Shown here: positions 55,560 to 64,000 of the stretch, one piece after another | Layout of the letters: the number at the start of each line of letters is the position of its first letter | Position numbering within the stretch: position 1 is the first letter of the stretch | Assembly (NCBI GenBank): GCA_029891345.1 | Contig: CM056993.1 | Location: forward strand, 228,606,765 to 228,670,764 | DNA: 64,000 bases | Direction of reading: 5' to 3' | Source: Dryococelus australis | Lineage: Eukaryota; Arthropoda; Insecta; Phasmatodea; Phasmatidae | Program-made: the position numbers and the translations under genes | The notes under the pieces: model-generated | Database searches by the model: none | Told to the model about the DNA's origin: nothing | The model's input: only the letters and a program-made list of their open reading frames with translations

Positions 55560-56430
55560 TACACATTAAAAACTAAATTGTGAAATTTTACACGAATGTA
55601 CGTGGCAGCACAATCTCCACACATGTTCGTGTATGTTTACTGTGTGCCCCATGTATATTTACAAATACAATTCCAGTGAAATTTTACTATACTTGTTATT
55701 ATTTTTACTAATTATACGTAATCTGTATGTGTCATTTTACTTTTTTTGTTACCAATATCGATCCACATAATGTAAATTTACACAAACTTTGTTAGTGTAA
55801 TTTTACTATACCTGTGAGTTTCTTTTACTAATCCTCATATCAAATCTCATGTTCTCTGTACATGTTATTTTACTATACTTGCTACTAATTTTCTACCACA
55901 CATTGTAAATTAACACAATCATTGTTATGGTAATTTTGCTACACCAGTCTGTTACTGTTTAATGTTCATCATACCTACTTACATGTACACTGTAGGTGTA
56001 ATATTACTATACCAGTTTTTTAATTTTAAGTTATTATGATGCTAAATAACAAGCTCTCTATGCATGCAATTTGACTGTGCAAACTATAGAAGTCCTGCCA
56101 CATGCTGTAAATTTACAGAAACACCACAAGTATTATTTCACCAATGGGTATGTGCATTTTCTCGCTAACAAAAAAGTAAAATCGCAGATTCACTGCAATT
56201 GTAAATACAAAATTTCTGTATATTAACAGCGTTATAAAAAGTTATCTCCAAAATGTAGATAACAATTGACTTCAGATATAGAATAGGTAGTTATATACCA
56301 AAGCCAGCATATACCATCAGTGGGATTAAGATTTCCTTTTGAACACGAAAGGAGTTCGAAGTAGTTCTACTTCCTACCGCTAAGTCGCATGTGTTTAGCA
56401 AATACTTGTAGTTATATTTAAATTCACAGG
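55560..56430. repeat. Old tandem array of TGTAATTTTACTATAC-bearing units
   Basis: Units of about 110-120 bp share (G/T)TGTAATTTTACTATAC, then TTTTACTAAT and an ACATTGTAAATTTACAC-like block. They are strongly diverged and look ancestral to the cleaner array that follows. Confidence 0.6.
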
Positions 56431-57240
56431 AACATTGGTGTAAAATTACACATAGTGTACTCATTTTAGGAAATTACACATAAAAAATGTAAAGTTACCG
56501 TAAATTTGTATGTGTAAATATTCGCTCATATACTTTCGAATTTGTAATTTATCACCCTTGTTAATGTTAATATACCAGTACACGTGTTTTTTTTTTTACT
56601 GTAAGAGGTATTACATTTTGAGTGAAATAGGAAAACATGTACTTTTACACTGATGTACGAGTTTATACAACAGTGGCATGGTTGTAAAAACACACAGACT
56701 TGGGGTTTTAGTACTATGAATTAGTGTACTTTTACAAATACTTTCGCATTTGTAATTTTACGCCCTTTTTAATGTCACTATACCAGTACATTTGTGTTAT
56801 TTTACAGTAAAATTGTATTACCTAGTGACTAAAATAAAAAAGTAAGTAGTTTTACACCGATGAACGTGTTTTAATACAACATTAGCGTGTTTGTAAAAAC
56901 ACACAATCTTAGGGTTTTAGTGCCTTGCATTAGTGTATTTTTACACATACTTTTGCAAGTGTAATTTTACACCCTTTTAAATGTCATATAACCAGTATAT
57001 TTGTGTTTCTTTACAGTAATAGTGTACTACCTTTTGAATGAAATAGAACAATATGTACTTTTACACCGATGTTCATGTTTCAGTACAACATTGGCATGAT
57101 TGTAAAAATATTCAGATTTGGGTTTTAATATTTCACGTTCATGGATTTTTACACGTACTTTCAAATTTGAAAATTTACACCCCTCTTATTGTTAATAAAC
57201 CAATACATTTGTTTTTTTTTTTTTTTTTTTTGTGATATCA
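56431..57240. repeat. Tandem array, units of about 207-209 bp
   Basis: The marker GTA(C/G)TTTTACAC starts at 56,639, 56,846 and 57,055. Each unit carries TTGTAAAAACACACA, GGGTTTTAGT, a CATTAGTGTA(C/T)TTTTACA block, TTTGTAATTTTACACCC and a T-run with ACAGTAA. Many short TGTAAA/TTTACA inversions could form hairpins. Confidence 0.8.
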
Positions 57241-57428
57241 GTGTACTATGTAATGATTAAAGTTATACATTGGTGTAAATTTACACATAGTATAATTGTT
57301 TTTACAAATTACACACAGAAAATGAAAATTACCAAAAGGTTGTGCGTGTATTTTTACACTTTTTTACAGTGTAGGAGAAAATATGCAAATACTATCAAAT
57401 GCATATATAATATAGGAATATACGTAGT

Positions 57429-57663
57429 TATAGACTGTTCAAGGTAAAGTGAGCACTTTTTAAGGCCCTGCTAAATTTTTCCTTTCAATTAATTTATAAC
57501 TATCCGTCACTTTTTAATGTAAACAATGCAATATGACTAATAAAAACAATATTTCATAAATCTCAATATTTAACGTCTGAGACTGCAATAAAATATACTT
57601 ATTAGGGGTTAATGCATTTTCTGAGGGCCTTAAAAATGCTCACTTTACCACGAACAGCCTATA
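57429..57663. mobile_element. MITE with TATAGRCTGTTC termini
   Basis: The left end TATAGACTGTTCAAGGTAAA continues GTGAGCACTTTTTAAGGCCC. The reverse complement of the right end is TATAGGCTGTTCGTGGTAAA, continuing GTGAGCATTTTTAAGGCCC. Length is about 235 bp with TA at both edges, which suits the TA target of Tc1/mariner/pogo elements. It carries no transposase. Related termini lie at 40,430 and 59,528, and a pogo-type HTH fragment is at 60,312. Confidence 0.75.
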
Positions 57664-57809
57664 TGTGAAGAATTTATTTTAATTTTTTATATTTTTTTAT
57701 CTAAATTTCTATTTACATACACAAATACAAGCAAAATAAAATAACATTATTTGATGTAAGTCTATTTCCAGCTCCCAACCTAACAATACCTGTACACACA
57801 CCAATTGCT

Positions 57810-58000
57810 AATTACACTCTAAATTTTAATCAGTGGGAAACCACTGATTCGCAGTGAAATTCAACTTCTCTAATCAGTGAAAATGGCTCCACTTAGAATC
57901 AGTGAAAAACCACTGATTGTTTTAGAAAAAAATTTCACTGTTTACTATTACTATTGTGCAAATTACCGTAACTTAAAAAAGTAAAAAAAAAAAAAATTCG
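57810..58000. repeat. CACTGATT/AATCAGTG inverted-repeat cluster
   Basis: AATCAGTGGGAAACCACTGATT-type palindromes (core CAGTGGGAAACCACTG at about 57,832; a second, CAGTGAAAAACCACTG, near 57,902). More ATCAGTC/GACTG boxes are dispersed at 58,390-58,590. Possibly the nested ends of a small inverted-repeat element. Confidence 0.5.
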
Positions 58001-58002
58001 CA

Positions 58003-58078
58003 GGTGGCCGGGTTTTAATTCGCGCACCTTCCTACTCGAGGCCGTTGCCTTACCAATTGAGCCATCACACCAAGTTCA
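58003..58078 (-). repeat. tRNA-like relic or SINE head
   Basis: On the minus strand GATGGCTCAATTGGTAAGGC is a near-perfect A box, and GCGCGAATTAAAACCCGG is a mutated T arm (TTCGAATC changed to TTAAAACC). It could be a decayed tRNA gene or a SINE. Confidence 0.55.
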
Positions 58079-58831
58079 AATTATGGGAGCAAAATACTTG
58101 TGTTATAATTCCGCTACGAAATCATGTAATTTGAAGTTGTATGCTCATACTTTTCGTGTTTGGTTTGATTGGGACCGTTAGTATTGTTGAAACGAATAGT
58201 ATGTATGAGTGCACTCTCTTCATGTGTTATTATGACCTCGTAAAATGGCGTTTTGAAAGACGAAACTCATTTTAGAAATTATTTTGTATTAGTCGTATTC
58301 GTTTATTCGTTGTTACAACACTTGATACACGTTGTTTAACGGCCATTTTTTAACTATGTTCGACGGCCAATTTTACAAGCAGTTTCAATGATACATCAGT
58401 CAAAAATAATTAGAGACAGAGTAAGTTGCTCAGATGACTGGTCCAGCAGTCAAAAAATCAACAACTGAGAAAACATTGGAAAAAATTACTGACGTATCAG
58501 TCACTGAATCAATCAGTATTTTTTCTCTGGTTCAACAGTTAAGTTTTCAACAGTTAAGTTGAATGAAGTGATTGTTGTATCAGTCAGATACGTTTAACTG
58601 TAACATATTTAGAGCGTACGCAAGAATATAATATAAGTACCGACAAGCGTAGGACCAAGTACTGGTCGCTGTAACACCACAGCCTGGCGGCCAACGACTC
58701 GACGGCGCCAGCCAGAGCATCCGTCACACTCACCGGCTGGGGAGGGGGGAATGCAACTACACCCGCCCCCATATTGAGTAACTTAGATGCCAGTAAGCCT
58801 ACCCTCCCCTTACTTGACAATTTGACGTGTT
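58079..58831. other. Unassigned DNA
   Basis: AT-rich to 58,610 with ATCAGT boxes, then a GC-richer stretch. No gene recognised. Confidence 0.35.
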
Positions 58832-59045
58832 TCAGTAATGGCGTGAAGCCATTACTGAGTTTGGATTATGGAGCGGCACCGGAATGCAAGGGCGGGGAGA
58901 GCGGGAAATCCCCGTTCTCCCCGTCTCTTGTGACATCGTCCGTCACGATGTCGCAAGGATCCGGGAGCGAACCCGCCGGGAATCGAACACGGTTCCCCTG
59001 GGTGGAAGGCGAGTAGTCTGACCACTACACCACCGAGGCCCCTCA
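58832..59045 (-). repeat. tRNA-derived SINE, well preserved
   Basis: Reading the minus strand from 59,045: GGCCTCGGTGGTGTAGTGGT opens with an A box (TGGTGTAGTGGTCAGA), and GTGTTCGATTCCCGGC is a perfect B box about 40 bp on. A GC-rich body follows. Downstream, at 58,832-58,858, lies a perfect 11-bp-arm hairpin TCAGTAATGGC / GCCATTACTGA with a 5-nt loop, possibly the 3' end. The consensus-like boxes suggest this is the youngest SINE in the window. Confidence 0.75.
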
Positions 59046-60311
59046 CGCTTTTAAGAAAAAAAAAGAGGCTTTGGGTAACTTGATTATACAGTAGCTGTGT
59101 CAAGGCATTGTTGTGTCGATAGTTGTGCAGGAAGGAAAGCATTTTGTTGGTGTGTCCCGGAGGTGGTAGGGTCGCATCTGGCACGTGCACTCTACGCCAT
59201 GAAGACAGTCACTGTGCGCACAACACAGACGCATGGGAGGGGCGAGTCTGACTGGACAATGAGCCTCCAGGGCCGTGGGAAAGTGTGTGCGGCCAGTGTC
59301 CACAGCCGGGCCTTCGTCACATACCGACCTCCAGTCTCTTTCCATCTACCGTCGAATGATTCTGAGACATGGCGCAAAAACGTCAGCCATAAGTAGAGCG
59401 ACTTCATCTGGACCACTCAACCGCACTGTACTTCACGCATAACTCATTTCAAACTACTAAACAGACCATCGAAACTGTCAAAAAAATATGACATATGTCG
59501 CGTATGGAAGAAGAATGCATGTACAGTACAGCAGAGGCTGTTCACGGTAAAGTGAGCCCTTTTGAAACCAACCTTCAAAAAAGGCCGCAGCCCATATCAG
59601 CTCATATTTTAATGCGAACTCAGGCTGGCATGCCTCAAGTTCAGTTGGTAGCGACGGATTGAAATTAGTTCGATTTCTGAAAGTTTAACTCAAAATATTC
59701 GGTGAACTTTTGTGAATACTAACATTATTAATTTTTTCTTTCTAATTTTTAATACATATTTGTATAAGAATTAAAGAACTTGTAACGTTTTACTTCTCTG
59801 ATAATTTCACAGTTTAGCTTGACCGACGCATACGGGAACTTTTCTGAAACCTGTCTGATACTAGTCATTCGTGTGTTTCACGTTTTTACCAGCAAACGAA
59901 TATGGTGACAGTGTTTGCAAAATGACGTGCACAACTGCTTTAGCTCTTCGCTGTTTTGTGGAGATAATAATTCACATGTGTCTGTTTTTCACAGTTTTCT
60001 TGTTTTAAAAATTTCGTTCTACAAATAAATTACGCCAATTGCAATATTCAAGCACAGCGAATCATAAATGCATATCTACAATTAAACATACAGTAACGTA
60101 TGATAACCTATTATCGTTTCGTCGGAAGTTGCACTCATTGTCGCGATTTTTTATGTTAAGTGGAAGGCTTCAGTTTTCCTATGGAGAATAGCGTCATCCA
60201 TTTAAATGTTTTTTATTGTGTGAAGTACTTACGTCGTATTATTTTTCATTATCATACATGACTAGTAGAAGCAGAAAACATAGCAAACTTGGAGTGAGGA
60301 GACTATGCGAA
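59046..60311. other. Unassigned DNA with a transposon terminus at 59,528
   Basis: Overlapping frames at 59,097-59,420 on both strands have no recognised domain. AGGCTGTTCACGGTAAAGTG at about 59,529 matches the MITE termini at 57,429. It may be the 5' end of the larger element that contains the HTH fragment at 60,312. Confidence 0.45.
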
Positions 60312-60510
60312 ATGCAATGGATGCTGTGAATAACAAAGTGGCTTCTCTGGAGACTGGAAGCTGCTAAGACATATGGTGTACCATTTTCATATCTTCGACA
60401 ACGTTACACTCGTGTTGTAGTAGTGCAGCTATACAAGAGGGTGATCAAACATCTTTAGCAAATGTAGAGGAGCTAGCATTGTAAATATTTTAAGAACTTG
60501 TTTAATTTCT
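60312..60510 (+). pseudogene. Psq-type helix-turn-helix of a pogo/Tigger-like transposase
   Basis: Reads MRNAMDAVNNKVASLETGS then, one base out of frame, EAAKTYGVPFSYLRQRYT, then EGDQTSLANVEELAL. This is the pipsqueak-type HTH that starts pogo/Tigger transposases (MxxAIxAVxxGxxSLxxAAKxYGVPxSTLxxRxxG...LxxxEE). Broken by a stop in GSC*DIW and by a frameshift. No DDE domain is recognisable downstream. Confidence 0.65.
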
Positions 60511-63224
60511 GTAATTACTTTCGAGTGTTTGCTGCTGACCCTATGCACCCTATTCGATGACACTACTCACCAGTGACGTCGAAAGAATAGGGCCGGTTGC
60601 TGTGCTTTATCTGTCGTCTTATTCCCTGGAAAGTGCACTGAATTAAATTACTCGAGTGAATGCAAATTGTATATTATAGAACAAATCTCAATTTCATATT
60701 ACTGTTATTTGCTCAGTTTTACGCTTTCCGTTACTTATTGATGATTTTGAATTTTATGACCCGATTCAGGTCGTTGTACCCTATTTCTCAATGAACTCAA
60801 TATGTTGTACAGTTGACGCAGTGGTTCATCATTGGAAGAACTCTACTTTCCCTCGAGAGTATTCATCAAATGCAGAAATTCTCTATTTGTACTCGGCAGG
60901 GGACTGCGAATACTTGGTGCCCTCCTGTTGATGTTACAGTGAAGTACAGCAACACTGCAGTATCTGTTGGTTCCTCATTTCACTATTACTACTACACTGA
61001 TTTGGATCATTTTTGCTACTGCATTTTATACACTTTTCATAACTCTCCTGTAATTGTTTTACTAACAAATTTCGCGACGGCAAATGAGAACTATTTGTAT
61101 TTTAACATTATAACTGTGCTCCTACTGAATTTAATTCTCGATATGTTAGGGTTACTGGAGAAAGTTGGTAACTATCCAAAACAAGTTTCCATAAAGAGAG
61201 TAGTTTTGTTTAAGCCTCTATAAAAATTCAGAAAATAAAGTTTTCGATGTTTACTTTGCAATTTAAAATTCTCTAGGATGTCTAGCAAGTGACCTCTTAA
61301 AATGGTTTCGGGCAACAAAAAATAAGCCGATTTTCCTCAAATAAATAACCACGGTCGTGTAACGCTTACCAATTGGTTTTCAGACAGTAAAATCGTCCTT
61401 TTTTATTTTACCAGAGTGTGGAATAAATTGTTAGTTTGAATATCGCTTAATGATTATTGAATTAGATGGCATTTATTACTTTAAATCTATATGTCATATT
61501 ACTAACAGTGGTCTCCATGCTTTGATGGTTAGAATCTATTAAGTCGATGTATAAAACCTAATAATATGCTAATAAATTTTATTAATGGAATATGTAATTA
61601 TTATTCAGAAAATGTTTTGCTCAGTACCATTCATAACATTATTTGTATTATATCATGACAAATAAAATAATTTATAAAAATTTTGTCTATTATACATTGA
61701 GCTCCCAATGCCTCGACATTGCTGGCCCAACCACTACCCCAACTCTCCCATTCTGCCCTAGCTTATACACAGGAAAAAGGAGGAGGATGGGGTCTCATTA
61801 AAAATCTCAAAACACACCATCAGAAAAAAAAATCAGAAATTTGTTTTTAGATTTGCAGCTTTTGCTAGGCTGAAAATTTGGGCGTAGTTTGGAAGAGGTG
61901 TTCACAAACACTACCAGCATTCAGACCACCGCCAAAACCATTTTGGTTTCACAAATTATTTACTTTGGTTTCCCAAATATCCGTACAAGATATTTTCACA
62001 ATAATTTAGCCTTCCAAATTAGGAGTACAGTTTTCTTTCACAGCCTTCTTTCCAACCCACTTTAAACGTTTATGTCACACCTTTAAAACAATTAACAATC
62101 ATTGGCAAAATCAAAATCACACCTGTGTCCTAACTTATATTAATTGGCAACGTGTACCAAGCACTTACAATTAACTCCAATGTGCACCAAACTCTTAGAA
62201 TGAATTCAGCCATAACATGGCAAAAAGTATTTTGAAAGACATTTTTAATGAGTTTTACAATGTCTTAACACAATACTAATACCACTATTCCCCAGGTAAA
62301 ACCCCTTTTAAACGCAACTTAGAATGTCACACTGTTAAACCTAATTATTTTTCAGTAAATCACACTAATATTCCAGTAATATCCTCTTCCTGACTGAATT
62401 TCACCTCTTTTTTTTATTATTATTAATTACTACAACTCTCTAAACACCACAAAACGCCAAGGTAATGATCTCTGATCTGGGGAAGCATTACCATTAATTT
62501 TTATTTACCCACGAAAACAATAACTAAATTGGCCCCCATAATTGAGCCTTGGCCACACATCATCATCCCACCCCAACACTCACACCAATAGGCAGTCCTT
62601 CAAGCACCACCACTCAGGCCCAGGAGCCAGAGGTACTCTCCCAAACACTCACCATTTCAGCGATGGCCAGTCCTGGACCTCCAGTCTCTCAACACCACAC
62701 AATCGACGGAGAGTGTGTATATTCTCCACGTCTGAGCACTTGGATGCCAACTTTTACCCTCCGCCGACACCATTCACTCACACGCCCTAATGGTGAAGGA
62801 GGAAGCCAGGAATATTCTCCCTGATTATTCTCACGAACGAGTTCACCCACACAAGCATACAACAGACATATTCAAAACTCATCCACTTTAACTGCGTTAT
62901 CATACGACCAGGTACCACACACCAGTTCCGAAAATTTTAAATTAAATCTAAAATACTCTAAGGCAAAGAACCAGTCGAGCTTGGGGAACTTTCTCATCTT
63001 CATAAGTTCGCCGTGCGAAGTAAGAGGACGACATGCCAATTTTTTTCAAAATTGCAGTTATAATTTTTTGTTCAGTAACCCCGCAATATATCAAATGGAA
63101 TTAAGGAAAATGTGCCTACTTTACACTAAAAATAGCCTTTGCTCCAGTTAGTAATGAAGATAACCTAAAGAGAAAACTAGAATGATTGTTTTCATCGTAA
63201 GTTAGACATTCACATAGTGGAGGT
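60511..63224. other. Unassigned DNA
   Basis: Frames at 60,813-61,223 (136 codons, +) and 62,542-62,824 (+) have no domain; the latter lies in a C-rich, low-complexity block. At about 63,105-63,140 the minus strand has AGGCTATTTTTAGTGTAAAG, a possible degenerate partner of the terminus at 59,528. Confidence 0.35.
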
Positions 63225-63581
63225 GTTGAGGCCTGTTAGTGCCCCTATCTTTGAGGCTAACCTGGAATCCTGCACGAACAGAACAATGCGTGGCCACATG
63301 TGGGACACATCGTCCGACAGTTATTGGTTGATCACCATGTCACACTGCTTCCTTGGCCTGCGTATTCACCGGATCTCTCACCCATCGTAAACTTGTGGTC
63401 CAAGGTCAGAACGACGACTGGCCTGAAATAGTCCACTCGCGTCACAACGAATGAACATTTGGCATTCATCAAAGCAACATGGCTGAAGATACCCCAGACA
63501 GTCTACCCAAGTTTCTCCCTCTGAACACTGCGTCGTGTAGCAGAGGTTATTTCCGTCCAAGGTGAAGCAACACAATACTGA
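63225..63581 (+). pseudogene. Tc1/mariner-type transposase, C-terminal half
   Basis: Reads NNAWPHVGHIVRQLLVDHHV, then TLLPWPAYSPDLSPIVNLWS. It ends, after shifts, with TLRRVAEVISVQGEATQY and TGA at 63,579. The blocks NARPHxAxxVxxxL, LPWPAxSPDLSPIExxW and (S/M)RRRVAEVI are classical for Tc1-like elements. The last catalytic acidic residue, normally Glu in SPIEN, is Val here, and there are frameshifts, so it is inactive. The N-terminal half was not found. Confidence 0.8.
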
Positions 63582-64000
63582 TTTCCCTATGTTCAGTACG
63601 TAATACTAAGTTGCAAGAGTAATCATATCGACTGTGTATGATGAGTATTCTGTTCAATAAATCTGGCTGTGATAGCTCATGTTCTTCTTGGTGACGGAAT
63701 TGAATGACAATTAGTGTATTTTATAAGCTTTGTTGAAGATGCGATAAGCCAATCTATTAACTTAGACGCAATGCTTCCCGCTATGGACGATTACTCTTAT
63801 AAGAATAGCAGCACGAGAGTTGAACACACAATAATATTTTTATTTCGTTGTACTTAGACTTAGACACACTTCCGTAGTCACTGGGCCAACGTTTATAGAG
63901 TAAAAGGCAATACTAGCATAAATTTCTCGCCGCACAAAAATAAAATATAAAAATCGCTTCACTTATTTCTTTACGATGACTGCAGCGCTGATAATTTCCA
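63582..64000. other. Unassigned DNA to the end of the window
   Basis: No frame, repeat or motif recognised. Confidence 0.35.

Noticed and set aside
58003-58078. Functional tRNA gene
   Set aside because: The A box is good but the T arm has lost the TTCRA core and no complementary acceptor stem is visible.
60813-61223. 136-codon plus frame after the pogo-type fragment
   Set aside because: Considered as the DDE domain, but it has no DDE/DDD motif spacing and a hydrophobic, composition-driven sequence.

Overview
The window looks like AT-rich, repeat-dense nuclear DNA from an animal, most likely an arthropod and probably an insect. The reasons are Polinton/Maverick DNA transposons, several tRNA-derived SINE relics with RNA polymerase III A/B boxes, Tc1/mariner and pogo-like transposase fragments, TATA boxes followed about 30 bp later by arthropod-style TCAGT/CAGT initiators, and abundant (TA)n, (GT)n and (GA)n microsatellites. 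I recognised no host protein-coding exon. Nearly everything with a recognisable product is transposon- or virus-derived and mostly broken.

Layout. (1) About 1-11,690 is an old, heavily mutated Polinton relic (element 1) whose left end lies outside the window. Traces remain of a penton-like minor capsid protein (-), FtsK/HerA-type packaging ATPase (+), a BRO-N protein with a C-terminal nuclease-like domain (+), a retroviral-type integrase with C-terminal chromodomain (-), a stalk/fibre-like protein (-), an adenain-like cysteine protease (-), a PLA2-like capsid protein (-), an unidentified conserved-looking protein (-) and the major capsid protein (+). (2) 11,691-15,008 is flanking DNA with SINE relics and microsatellites. 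(3) 15,015-33,423 is a second Polinton (element 2), 18,409 bp, with both ends preserved: long terminal inverted repeats starting AGTAGTAGGGGC, flanked by a perfect 6-bp duplication AGAGAG. It carries a truncated protein-primed-type DNA polymerase B and a set of unidentified small genes, three of which (20.5-21.9 kb) form a tandem paralogous family. Several are preceded by TATA plus initiator promoters. I could not find integrase, capsid, ATPase or protease in element 2. (4) 33,430-48,000 is mostly unassigned DNA with a MITE, a Tc1 fragment, a satellite array and two RFX X-box-like palindromes. (5) 48.7-53.5 kb holds scattered broken reading frames of unknown, possibly viral, origin. (6) 54-64 kb is SINEs, tandem repeats, a MITE, a pogo-like HTH fragment and a Tc1 transposase fragment.

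Element 1 carries the virion morphogenesis and integration module of a Polinton, whereas element 2 carries the polymerase plus cargo. Both are dead as whole elements on the sequence shown. The most unusual content is the small-gene cargo of element 2, the 18-bp-spaced GAAAGG array in both of its terminal repeats, and the BRO-N/nuclease gene in element 1, which is less broken than its neighbours. Frame-by-frame calls on broken genes come from reading translations by eye. Family assignments rest on remembered motif patterns and no database search was possible.
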